This document shows, one piece after another, positions 1 through 10,229 of a stretch of 31,030 nucleotides of DNA. Positions within the stretch are counted from its first letter, which is position 1. Each line of letters starts with the position of its first letter. The translations under genes and the position numbers were made by a program. The DNA comes from Stereum hirsutum FP-91666 SS1. Taxonomy: Eukaryota; Basidiomycota; Agaricomycetes; Russulales; Stereaceae. The stretch is taken from contig NW_006763134.1 of assembly GCF_000264905.1 (NCBI RefSeq), positions 1,368,422-1,399,451 of the forward strand, in the 5' to 3' direction. Below the pieces are notes generated by a model, which was given only the letters and a program-made list of their open reading frames with translations, made no database searches and was not told where the DNA came from.

Positions 1-651
1 ATGCAAAAAATCGCCATCACCGTCCTCTCGCTTGCCAGCTGAGCATAGAACAGATATGTTGCCCCAGTTAGCATGTAACCATATGAGCAGTAGCAGTGTC
101 ATTGGATACACAAAGCTTCTTGTCGCCAGTTCCTGTCAGATGGCTATGACACCGGTGAAGCCAACACGAAGGGAATGGCATCTAGAGCAGTTCTTGAGTA
201 GTTCCAGAACATTAGGTTGAAGAGAAAGTTGCGCGAGCTAATCATCGGAGCATTGAGCAGACCAAAAGACTATCAATGATTGGATAGATGGTGCGTGAAG
301 GCAAAATTGACTACGCAGCGCCCTGATAGGAGTTGTCGCCTGTGTCCCCTTGCCCCAAGGAGGTGTCGCCACCCATCCCTCCTTCCCAGGATCATGTGAT
401 CCTGTCGCGCCGTCGCCTAACTGCAGAGACGTACAGTAATCGTAAACGGCCTCCTGGATCAATCATGATGCGGACATTTAGATAAATGACAATATCAGCG
501 TCCAGAGTCCCAGATATCGAGGCGCTAACATGGGCGCCACATTCGCCACGCTGTTTGGCCTTATTTGCTCCTCAACACGCGCCACAATTACGGGGGTTGG
601 AAAGACCTTGCTAAGCAAGCAAGGTAATTCTCCGTCGAGCGTATATGGCTA

Positions 652-1618
652 GTCTCTAACCAGACCTTATATAAGCGATGAAGAAGAAATCATTATATAA
701 GGTCTGTTCCAATTACTGGGACTTTGGCGGGGCGACCCCGAAAGACCATATAAGGAAATTCCTGGGTCTCATCGTATCTCTCGGTTCGGCGCCACACGCA
801 ATGGTGGCACGGCCGAGTTGCGCAGGTTTTTCGTTTCTGCTCCTTGTGTACCATATTTTATTCCATCCTTTTCATCGTCACCATTTTTGTTCGGGATGTC
901 TATACTGAATTGACGAGGCAGGATTCTTTTTATGACAGCTTCAAATGCACTCTTCGTCTGCAGAAGCTGCAAACCCCACTTGATCAATGTAACTTTTCGA
1001 TGTTCTCTTCCGCGAAGGGCCTAGTGAGCTAATATACGAGGAGATTTTCCTGCGCCTCAAGGCATTTTAGACTCAGAACGACCGACGTGAGCGAAGCCTG
1101 AGAGCGGGCGCATACAGAGGTGGGCAAGCAATGCCACAATAATCAGGGGCCACAGTGGCGGAAAGGAGCAGAAGCGCAAGCCTCGCTTGCAGATACTTAG
1201 CCTGCCACATATATTCATAAGAGGATGAACATAATCCAGCGCAAATCGTGAGGCTGGTTCTGTAAACGCCATTGAGTGTATGAACTCAAGAAAGTTGCTG
1301 GGCCTGAGTTAGCATCGAGGTCGACATTGTACTACCATAGCCTAGTATACTTATTCGTGTAAGAGTAACGAGTCGAGACATGATGTGAAATTTACCAGAC
1401 TATGGTTATAGGAGATACAGGGACACCTCTACTCAGAGAAAATTCAGAACAGGGATGGAAACGAGACGAGACGAAGACACGAAGTCTGTGAACGCCTCTT
1501 GCGCCCCCCATAGTTATCGCTTCGCTTAGATGAGATCAGGGCTTTCGCGTTATCATGAATTTCCATATATGGTCTTTGGGGGTCGGCCCGCCAAAACCTC
1601 CCGAATTGGACAAGACTA
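652..1618. mobile_element. Non-autonomous DNA transposon-like element (long TIRs, 11-bp flanking direct repeats)
   Basis: Seen in the sequence: bases 708-761 and the reverse complement of 1557-1610 align without gaps over 54 positions with 45 identities. The shared core contains tttggcggg, cgacccc and aaagaccatata. The intervening ~800 bp holds no convincing open frame. The 11-mer gtatatggcta occurs exactly at 641-651 and again at 1619-1629, just outside the repeats, as expected of a target-site duplication. If that is the TSD, the element is 967 bp. Known of families: 9-11 bp duplications with long TIRs are typical of Mutator-like elements, and 8-bp ones of hAT. The assignment to MULE is inference, and exact ends are uncertain because the outer ~55 bp of the left arm contains an extra hairpin. 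Confidence 0.6.
661..706. repeat. Perfect 14-bp inverted repeat (hairpin) in the left arm of the element
   Basis: Bases 661-674 (cagaccttatataa) and 693-706 (ttatataaggtctg) are exact reverse complements separated by an 18-nt purine-rich spacer. The hairpin lies just outside the conserved 54-bp inverted repeat and has no counterpart at the right end of the element, so it looks like an insertion or a local rearrangement of the left terminus. The TATATAA core could also act as promoter sequence, but no gene begins downstream. Confidence 0.75.
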
Positions 1619-1801
1619 GTATATGGCTATGTGGCGGTGGCGCTCTTGGATGTTATACTCCGAGTGTCAAACGACATAGGGATAAGCAAAAGCATCCAGA
1701 ACTCATATACGACAGCACATAGGCGTACGATGGCTCTGTCTACACAGTACTCGAAACCCGTGCAGAGTCAAACCAAAAGAACTCCCTTAGCTCGTGAGTC
1801 T

Positions 1802-2427
1802 TCAGTTCAAGTCTGGCATCCTCCTGACCGCCTTGCCCTCGTTCCGTGCGTGTACGACGAGTTTCTCCAGTACCGAGGAATTAGCCCAACGTTCCGGAGG
1901 TGCCCTTTTCTTCGTTGCCCAGTAATAGATGTCCCAGTCTGGTTCGTCTAGGAGCTATGGGCAGGCGGGCGGTAGGCAAGGACGAGAGACGAACAGGAAC
2001 AGAGAGTAATGCCAGCGCATTAGCTACAGCACACCACAAGTCAAACAGCGAAGGCCCAACAAACCTTATCATACTCCCTCAACTCCGCCTCCTCCATCCC
2101 GCCCAACCACTCCCTCGCAAACGTGCTCAACAACAAATCGCTCTCCAGTGTTCCCCTTTTCCGGCTCTGATAGACTAGCCTCGCGCGCATGGTCGGTACG
2201 GATTCGTTTGGGCGTGGAAGGGGCGTTGGGGGCGGGATGTCGGAGGGTGTTGTTGTTGAGGCGAGGTGTTCTGGGCTGTGAGGGAGCGGCCAGGGATCTT
2301 TTGGGAGGGGTCGGGTTGTGTGCAGGGTTCGAGCGGCGGTGGAGGGGACGATTCGGAGAGAGTTAGAAGGTTTGGCGAAGTGCAGAGAACGAAGAGAGCG
2401 GGAAACGTGGCGGAAAGACATGGTCAT
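1802..2427 (-). CDS. SDH5: Succinate dehydrogenase assembly factor 2 (SDHAF2/Sdh5), mitochondrial
   Basis: Two exons (2427-2065, 1954-1802) around a 110-nt GT-AG intron give 171 aa, about the usual length for the family. Known role: a matrix protein needed for covalent attachment of FAD to the flavoprotein subunit Sdh1 of respiratory complex II. Seen: an Arg/Ser-rich, acid-poor presequence (residues 1-45, ending near RTLHTTRP), a Pro-rich linker, then the conserved core from residue 81: [16 protein letters not shown] and [15 protein letters not shown]. The last motif is rebuilt exactly across the splice junction after codon 121, which confirms the intron. A second in-frame ATG lies two codons in. 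The gene ends with MPDLN and a TGA at 1802-1804. Confidence 0.95.
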
Positions 2428-3519
2428 TTTATTGACTGTTGGTGTTGGTGGTGAGATGTACAGTGATATTTATTCGAGATGTACGATGGCAAACGGTGGC
2501 ACTTGCACACGTGGGAATCTATTGTCCGACGGGTGGCACAACTTGCGGGTAAACGCGAACTTGAGAATTGAGGCGCAAATCATCCTTGCTTTGAGATCGT
2601 TTTGTGACCCTTCCCGTACCCAAAGGCCTCTCCATACTTGATCGCTGACCGTGGCAAATAATAATTATCGGTACACGAAGGCTTTCTGAGGTAAGTAGTC
2701 ACAGATGATCCTTGCCCCGAGTCGGCGTCGATCTGGATGTTGCCTTTGGGAGACTGAACCTGAATCCATCCATCACCTTCAGCTGGACCTCTCGACATCG
2801 CTCATCATTGCTATACATGATCTTCTCTGCGGGTATCAGTATCGCAGCCAAGTTTGTTGATCCTCGGCCTGAAACCGATGCTTTTTAGGATTGTCCTCGG
2901 TTCACAGTAACTTTCCTGGCTTTCCTGGGATCTCTAGGCAACGGGATCTCATATCACCTCAATATTTCTATGTTCGAGTATGCAGATTTCACGACGCCAC
3001 TGGCAGTGCGTGACATACTTATATACTCTCTGTCACAACCCGACCGTATTCAAAAATACCTGTACAGCGTTACTTCCCGCCTAGCGATGCATTTCCTACG
3101 GACGAAGTCCGACACCATCAACATCAACAAAGTTTGATACTACTCATGTCCTCCGGGAGTTCCGATAGCGACAATCCGACTGCTATGCCTCAGTTCGTCA
3201 AGTCATTCAACATGGTGTAAAGCCATAGAGGACGCAATATGACCATCTCCACCGGGGCTGGCAAATCACCCAAGAGATCCCATCCACCTCGGAGGTTCGA
3301 CGATGACGTACCCACGACAGTGACGGCGAGACTGGAGGGCCCGCCAGATGCACGCACAGAGGACCAAATCTTCATTTTGTGCCCAGATCTGACCTCAAGG
3401 CCCCCAAATATCTCAGTACAAGATCAACGTACTTACCTTCCCAAGGCTCGTCTGCATTTCTTTTTTCCATTGTGACTCTTATTGCGTGAAAACATATCTA
3501 AAGCTAGGTCGACGCCACA

Positions 3520-3735
3520 ATGCATCAAGCCGATGCTTCTCCTGATGCCTACGTACGCTTCGAGGCGCTGCTGCGGTCAGCGAAGCAAGAAACCTGACAC
3601 TCCAACAAACTCACAGAAGACATCAGTGTACTGGAGTTCTCTCTCTGTCCTGGTAAGGAAGACACTTATACTTGGTGGTGGAAGAATACTGTGAAGCAGC
3701 ACTGTGTGATGAATTCTAGAGCTATGCATGCGTGA
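3520..3735 (+). pseudogene. Coding-like fragment with one in-frame stop (unidentified)
   Basis: From the ATG at 3520 the frame reads 25 codons with plausible composition (SPDAYVRFEALLRSAKQET), meets TGA at 3595-3597, and continues in the same frame for 45 more codons, including LTEDISVLEFSLCPG and TYTWWWKNTVKQ, before a TGA at 3733. A splice donor-like CCTG/GTAAGG lies at about 3653. No intron was found that removes the internal stop and keeps the frame; the one good candidate (GTCAGC to CACAG, 41 nt, with a CTGAC branch-like motif) changes frame. It may be a decayed gene, an unrecognised exon set or chance. No family was recognised. Confidence 0.25.
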
Positions 3736-4106
3736 CCGAGGGGCCACCGCAATCCTGATGTCCATTCTAGTAATCTCGTTATCTTCCACAGGTTCGACGT
3801 CTTGTCGTATTATGGAGAACCTGCATCCATAACGACGAGACTTGTGTTGTGCGCTATGTCCATTAGAACCTATAAGGGAGCTTCCTTTTCCTCGTAGCCG
3901 TGCGAACAGAGTCCGATACTGTCGGAGCAAGCCACAAGAATGAGAGGGAGAGAGAGGACGCAGTCAACTTGGCTGTCCCTCTTACAAAGCTATGTCACGC
4001 CCCCAGCCGCTAACATTATTATGGTCTGAATCACCATTGCTGTGTCCTGACATCGAACTCATAGATAACTTATAACTCAACAAAAAGCGCTGTTTTGTTC
4101 TGGACG

Positions 4107-4115
4107 TATATAATA
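4107..4115 (+). promoter_or_regulatory. TATA box of the membrane-protein gene
   Basis: TATATAATA begins 59 nt before the ATG at 4166. The intervening sequence has no upstream ATG, and this is the best TATA match in the preceding few hundred bases. Spacing fits a short fungal 5' UTR. Confidence 0.5.
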
Positions 4116-4165
4116 GAGATGCTGTCTCTCTGCGGCTTCATTTCCAACGCTCAAGCCCTCCAATC

Positions 4166-6285
4166 ATGTCCACTACCGAATTTAGTGCAGACTTCGATGA
4201 ATACGCCAACTTATCTTGTAATTTGCTAGTGTGTCGGATGAGATTCCACACCATGCTTCTAGTCATCTACCCTGTCCTCGTTGTGTACGCATTCACATTT
4301 GCCGATATCCAAAGTGTCTTTGGTGCCGCATTACTTGTGATTATTCTATTGTTGTTAGCTTGGTGAGTCGTTCAGATATATTTTCTACGTTCGTGACAAC
4401 TCTTACAGCTATGACCCTATTTTCAGTGACTGGATCACTCTGCATAGACGAGTGCCTGCCATCTTGTGGATAGCCATCGATGTGGCTCTGGTGGGAACCT
4501 TGATCGTACTCTGCACGATTGGTGAGCTCTGCCTTCGCATAGACTCCTGTGCACATTTACGGCTTACAAAAAATTACTTGTAGTCGATTCTGATGACTCT
4601 TGGTGGGATGCCGACTATTACATTGACCTGCCACAGGACCTCAATGTCTGGCAGCAACTCGCCTGGGCTTCATACCCATTCTTCTATACTACACTCTGGA
4701 TCCCGAGGGTTGTCGGGGGCCTCTATGTCATATACTTATTCACCATGTCCTGTCGAAACTGGAAGATCGATGGCCATCCATTCAGACGCTTCTTTGCAAC
4801 GCAGACAACACTATCGTCGCCGAGACCTCGAGGCTCAGCGCCCTTACGATGGATTGCGGGAAGGCGGCGCAGCGAGGAGGAGAAGCACGCAGTCAAGCAG
4901 AAATGCACTCAAGCCTTCTTTAGATATTCCTTGTTTCGAAAACACCCGTAAGCCCTTGTGTCACTAATACCTGTCATGCGAGCACGAGTCCTGATGTAAC
5001 TGACACTTCGCTACAATAGATTCGAGCCTGCTCTCCTAGGGATTGTGCGCGGACTAGTCGCAATGTGGGCCACACTAGGACTCCTAGGCTACCTAGTTTT
5101 CCTCATTTACCAGCAGCAAACAACGGCAAGCAGTACAAGCACTATCAACAGGTCACTGGTTTCCATCGATGCGTCCGGTTGGGACGAAACCATTAAACAG
5201 TGGGTCTACCTCGGCTACGATGTCTCCGATATATTCGTAGTGCGTGTATAAATTATCTCTTCCTATTTTGCCTGTGCACTCCCGAGTCTGACTTTCTTGA
5301 ACTGCTTTGAAATTGTCCTCCTCTACTCATTTTAGGAAACAACTTCGAGCGAATTGGAGGGAAAGATCACTATTCAATTGAATGGTGTCAGTAAACCCCC
5401 TAACGATTGCAACGGAACCACGGCGAATTGGTCGCTTCCCCCGTACTCTACCATAGACTGTCTATACCTCTCTTATATCGGAAATGAGCCTCTATCTGTT
5501 TGGATACTTGGTTCCATCGGTGGCAAGCAGGATGAAGTTTTCCCAGTCGCCCGTAACTACACAAGCCCATTCACTCTCCAACCGAATACGCATGTAGTAG
5601 GTTCGGTAACAGTGACGAAGAGAGAGTATGGGAAAACAAAATGGTTCGCTTATACCCCACGTGAGCCTCCCTTTCTCTTGAGGCATTCCTCCGATTTACT
5701 TATCGAAGTTTGTAGGCACAAACTCCCCGGATATCAGCACATTTGCGTCAAATACTTCGTCGATGAATCTGAATACCTCACTTCCTGCTTCGACGGAGTG
5801 GATCATATCAGAAGAAATTGTTCACACCTCGATCGCAGGAGAAGCACTCAAAATCATATCCACCATTGGTGGTATTCACGTCGTCGTCAACGGTATATTC
5901 TTCGTCATATTCGGCAGAAGCCTTCTGGCTGTGCTCTTTGGTATGTCTGTTTAAGACCTGACGCTGAATACAATCGACGACCGATGCTAAACTCTGGCTC
6001 CTTTCAGGTGGAAAGCCACTCTCCCCGTTTGGGGTCAGTGGGCTCTTTCCTTCTTTCAGAGACAGAATACACAAACATTATCCTGTGATGGAGGATGATT
6101 TGAAAGCAGGAGGAATGGCGAGTTTCGTTGAGGAAGTGGCAATGGATATTGGTGTCCTTCGGGTGCCAAAAAGACGGCCAAATGTTCAATCTTCATCCGA
6201 GGCAACCGTGTCCAACAATAGCGCTGAGATGCAGCCTCTTAGAGTACCAGGTGAAGTTATTGAGCGGTTTGGGGGAACGGCCTAG
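4166..6285 (+). CDS. Orphan six-helix membrane protein with large N-glycosylated loop
   Basis: Seven exons: 4166-4362, 4409-4521, 4584-4947, 5020-5239, 5336-5660, 5716-5940, 6008-6285. All junctions keep frame, giving 573 aa. No named family was recognised; the layout resembles hypothetical membrane proteins common in Agaricomycetes. Likely helices lie at about residues 28-46, 49-65, 82-103, 133-155, 234-253 and 450-472. Between the last two is a ~195-residue loop with several N-x-S/T sites (NRS, NGT, NWS, NYT, NTS), so it probably faces the lumen or outside. After the last helix the motif GGKPLSPFG starts a ~90-residue charged tail, probably cytosolic. The second exon could instead start at 4427 (cttttcag-type acceptor, in frame, six residues shorter). 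Start chosen as the first ATG after the TATA box. Confidence 0.75.
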
Positions 6286-6898
6286 GTTACCCCTACTTCG
6301 AGGAAGAGGACAATTTAGTTAGCTGGGCTCAAAGTCTATCGAGATGTCCGTCAGAATGTAGAGACGATCATGACCGTTTTCTCTACGTATTTACAGACCG
6401 TCAGACTTTCTCCACATGGTGTCCTTTCTTCAAGTTTCCCCCATTTTCATCTTCTAATCTATAGTTAATAGCCGGACGATTTCCCTTTCACTTTGACCTA
6501 GCCTTATGTCTCCTGGCGTCGGGTTTACTCTACGGCTCTCAGACTTTGTGACCTTGGACTACAACACATACTCGTCCCCTATGGTCCTATATGTTATTGC
6601 ATTTTCACTGTTTATGGTGTGATTCTTAAGTTTGAAGCTCGTTGTTTGCGGCAGAGATTGTCCACAAAAAAAAATGCCCAGCCCTATTTTGGTAGAATAA
6701 ACTTGCAGAAAAGGCAATCCTAAAGGTATGCGACCTTGTCACGCAAGAGTGCTGCAAGGTCGAGGTCCATGATGAGCGTCAAGTGCATTATATGGTATCG
6801 GTATGATTGAGATTGAGCCGCCAATGTCCATAAGTCTCCCATAAATACAAGTCGTCATCAACTCCAGCCCACCAAATTAAACACCCACAAGTCACAAG
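6286..6898. other. Shared 3' region of convergent genes
   Basis: 613 bp between the stop of the membrane-protein gene (+) and the stop of the glycosyltransferase gene (-). No open frame worth calling was found. An A9 run near 6666 and AATAAA at 6698-6703, suitable as a plus-strand polyadenylation signal, are the only features seen. Confidence 0.5.
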
Positions 6899-8543
6899 TC
6901 ACAACTCCCCTTCCTCCCTCTTATCCCTCCCAGCCTCCTCTCCCTTCAGAATATTATCATGCCTACTCAACAACAACCTCCTAACCCACCCGCCCACCGG
7001 AAACTCCTTCTCCCACTGATTATGTAGATGCACCGCAAAAGTCTTCCCCAGTACCCCGTCCAGCCCGCCGCCCTCCTCCCTCCCCAACCCCTGTGTCCAC
7101 TTCCCATTACTCGGATCCGATTCGAAAGGGTCCGGCAGTCGGTTATCGAGACGACATGAGCGTCCGTCGCTGAAGCAGAAGGGTAGGATTTTGAAGGGTG
7201 GGATGGATGAGTGGACAAGACGACGCCAGAGCTTGAGGTAGAGGAGGGAGCCCCAGTCTGTCGAGGAAGGTTTCGGTGCAGGGGAAGTTGCAATTAAGTG
7301 GAAGGCTTCGCAGAGGTAGGGTGATTGGGCGTGGAAGTGGAGGAGCGCGCCGTTGAAGGGAGAATATATTTTGTCTGCAGTGGGCCACATTATCGTCATG
7401 AATACCAGGGCATGCAACGTTATATGATGGTGTGTATGAAATGAAAGAAGACGTACCGTAGCAGTCCCACTGCGTGACGAACTCGTGCTCCAGCAGCGGG
7501 GTAAGATCCCTCGTCAACAGACTATCCATATCAACCCAAACCCCTCCGTCCTTCCACACGACCAACAACCGAATAAGGTCACCGTCCGTCCACGCCTTCT
7601 CATCACTACTCCTCAACAACTCACTGCCCTCCAATTCCGTCCCAACCGCCAACTCCCTCACATCCGCCACCCTCAACTCTAAAGACTCCGGATACCTGTT
7701 CAGAAAATCGTCCAATATCCGATTCGGTTTTTCCGACGGTGACAGCGGTCCGTTCGACCACAGCACAAGCTTCGACCTCTCCAGCGGCTGAGTAGCGAAA
7801 AACGACTTGAGCATATGTGCCTGTCGTTCCCCGAACGGCGCTAGGTCCGTCCTCCAATACGAATGGAAATGCGTCCTTCCTTCTTGACCGGTCTCGAACC
7901 TCGATGGAGAGGAAGGGCTCGACCGTACTGTCCCTGCGAAATCGTAACAGTCCATCCCGAGCTTCAAGGACACGCCCGCCTGCACCTCGTTCGTCTTCGG
8001 ACCATAGATGTTCCTACTAACATTATACCGCTCGCTCACCCTCCCTTCGTCAAAACAACCTCCTAGAGATCCTACGGGTAGAATCTCCTTCTGTATCCAT
8101 GCTTTTTCGTAGAACGCGAGCTCGATGTGAGGCTCCCATATCAATAAGCTCACGAATACGACTGTGACGAGTAATGGGACGACGACTTTGACGATGGACA
8201 AGATGACGCGGGGTCGGAGGAGTGATTGTAGCGTGTTCGTTATTGATTGTGATTGTGCAGTCGCTCGGTTCCACCTGAACCGCCGTCGGTCGTGGTCACG
8301 GTCATGATCATGATCCCGGTGTCGTCGTGATGAGAAGGGTGGCGGTGGTGAAGATGGCGATGAAGGCGAGGGCGTGAGTTGTCGATGGAAAATATCGGTT
8401 ATCGGAGACGTAGTGGCCGTCGTCAACGATGGTGATTTAGATTTGAAAGTGGATGTGGAGGAGGATGAGCGGAGACGGGGTGTGGACGAGGAGGAGCTGG
8501 ATGTGGCGTACATTGGCAATCGTGAGTATTCGCCTCGGGACAT
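6899..8543 (-). CDS. Type II membrane glycosyltransferase, GT32-like with alpha-1,4-GT C-terminal region
   Basis: Two exons (8543-7457, 7374-6899) with an 82-nt intron give 520 aa. Architecture: Ser/Pro-rich cytosolic N-terminus (1-90) with a His/Asp/Arg-rich patch at 73-90, one transmembrane anchor at about 113-136, then a lumenal catalytic domain. Seen: FHSYWRTDL, LVLWSNGPL, the acidic helix DEKAWTDGDLIRLLVVW and the sugar-nucleotide/metal site GGVWVDMDS (DMD at 338-340). The C-terminal half has the pattern of the alpha-1,4-glycosyltransferase conserved region (WGSLLYLKLWRRL, HLHNQWEK). Known of the family: Golgi transfer of sugars to glycans or glycolipids using Mn2+. Donor and acceptor here are unknown. 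The frame WDCYDKIYSPFNGALLHFHA is restored exactly by splicing. Confidence 0.85.
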
Positions 8544-10229
8544 GGCTGTCGCTCACGGTGACGCTTTGCGCTCTCTTAAGCTAGTCTTCGGAGAGCCAAC
8601 GAATCCGGATGTGCGTCGACAAAGATCTCCAGGTGGATATTTGAGCGTGGAATAGCCTCCCGTACTGTCGGGTTTGGTTGAGGCCCGTAAAGTGAAGAGG
8701 TCGCTGAGATTTGTCGGGATATTGGGCGTGGCTATTGACCTCTGATGGTTGTACGCTTGAAGAAATTCCTCAGATATCGTTCAGCTAGCAGAATAGGTCG
8801 AGCATAAGGTATAAGAGGCAGGAGAGGATGAGCGTCCGACGCCAATGAAACCACGAATCACGAACTGTCGTCTCCCGAAGCGCGTCTTGCATGTGTGGCT
8901 CGCTTCGCCGGCAATTGCCACCGAGCTGCAGATGGACGCCACGCGTTGTCGTTCGCGGTCCTCATTTTCTTACATTTTGCGAGACTGAGTACTGCGTAGG
9001 TCCAAGTCGCTCGCGAAGTACTCATACGAAAAGAACTGTATGTTCAAAATCATGAACCGGCTGCAATCCTTGATGGGTCACACGAATTTCGGAGGCTCTT
9101 AGCTCGCAACCCAAAAATAGCGCCACACGTGCCACGCAGGCATGCATCATTTCATGAACTTTCGCACCAACGCGACAACAGCAACAACAACAAAGAGCCC
9201 GGACGGACAAAGGATGTAGGAGGGGTGTAAAGGGTACGTCGGCGGCGGGATGAGACATAAGGTAGGCGACGAGGGGGGACAAGAGGTAGACGACGGGGTG
9301 GAACAGGGGTAGGTAGGTGACGGAGTGGAAGAGGAGGTAGGTGTGGGCGAAGGGGTGGAGGAGTGGGTAGAAGGGATTTCAGAATGGGACCTTACGGTAA
9401 GGATATACAGTAAGTTGGGAACAAGTATCAATCTGAGTCAAGATGTCAATGAACCGTACTAGTCCGGTGAGAACGTCGATGCGGTCAAAGGGATGTGGAG
9501 TGTGGAGGAAGTTTGGGTGTGGCAATCAGTAGGCCGAGTCAGGTTATTCGTAACGTTGGAGGGTGGGGGGCAAGGACAGCGGATATAAAGAGGAAGAAAC
9601 GACAGCAAGAGCAAGTCGAGATAATAAGAATTGGATGGACGGACGGTTGGTTGGATGGAATGAAGAAAGAGAGATACGAGAGCAAATTCGAATTCAAACA
9701 AAAAGGGAAGGAAAGGAACAAAAATGGGGAATCCGAATCTGAATACCAGCAGTTACACTCGAGAGTAGTAAAGATGGCGAGAGAGGTGTCGATGCGGTTG
9801 AGTTATGTTGGAGATTGATCATTGTAGTACAATATAGCAACCAGGAGTTAAGCTTGGAAAGGGTGTTGGATGAGGCAGGGTAAAGGAGATTGGACAAGAG
9901 GGTAGATGCGGAAGTCCACAGCTGGTAACGAGAACGAGATGTCTTGAGCGTTTGGGAGTGTAAAAGCCGAGGCGAGGGCTAGGGTACCGGTATAAACAGA
10001 ACAGCGCACATGAAAAAGACGAATGGAAAAACTCTTCGAGATGATGCTATAACGAGAAAGGAAGTTGAATGAACGAAAGCATGCCGACCTCATCGGCAAC
10101 ACACCACAAACAATCAGCCCTCCTCAGCTCCTCTCCCCTGCACTGACTGGACAACACTGCTCAACGATTCGTCGACGACGACAACAATCACCGTATCTTT
10201 CTTTGGCCTCAACGCCGAACCCACCCTTC
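8544..10229. other. Long intergenic region between two minus-strand genes
   Basis: 1.69 kb containing the promoter of the glycosyltransferase gene (left end) and the 3' end of DHH1 (right end). Around 9225-9375 the plus strand is strongly G/purine-rich; read on the minus strand it gives a Ser/Thr/Pro-rich frame (9431-9147, 94 codons) ending in a short hydrophobic stretch. That frame has no recognised domain and could be low-complexity chance. No RNA gene or inverted-repeat element was seen. Confidence 0.4.

Larger units (their letters stand above)
1..1801. other. Gene-free stretch upstream of the SDHAF2 3' end
   Basis: No frame here gives a recognisable or well-spliced protein; the longest open frames are about 60-106 codons, overlap on opposite strands and look random. 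The main content is an inverted-repeat element at about 652-1618 (described separately). A short hairpin also lies at 605-625, with 8-bp arms accttgct / agcaaggt around a 5-nt spacer. The first 42 bases read as a short hydrophobic peptide followed by TGA, which cannot be judged at the window edge. Confidence 0.6.
2428..4165. other. Intergenic region between divergent SDHAF2 and the membrane-protein gene
   Basis: About 1.7 kb. It should contain the SDHAF2 promoter at its left end and, at its right end, the TATA box of the downstream gene. Several frames of 60-117 codons exist, but none is recognised or splices convincingly. The best coding-like stretch is at 3520-3735 and is listed separately as a possible pseudogene fragment. 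No inverted-repeat element was noticed here. Confidence 0.5.

Noticed and set aside
1..42. Short hydrophobic peptide resembling a signal sequence at the window start
   Set aside because: Only 13 codons before TGA, no donor site that could continue it, and no upstream context; cannot be told from chance.
3577..3930. 117-codon minus-strand frame
   Set aside because: It overlaps the better coding-like plus-strand fragment, has no recognised motif, and its length is within chance for this base composition.
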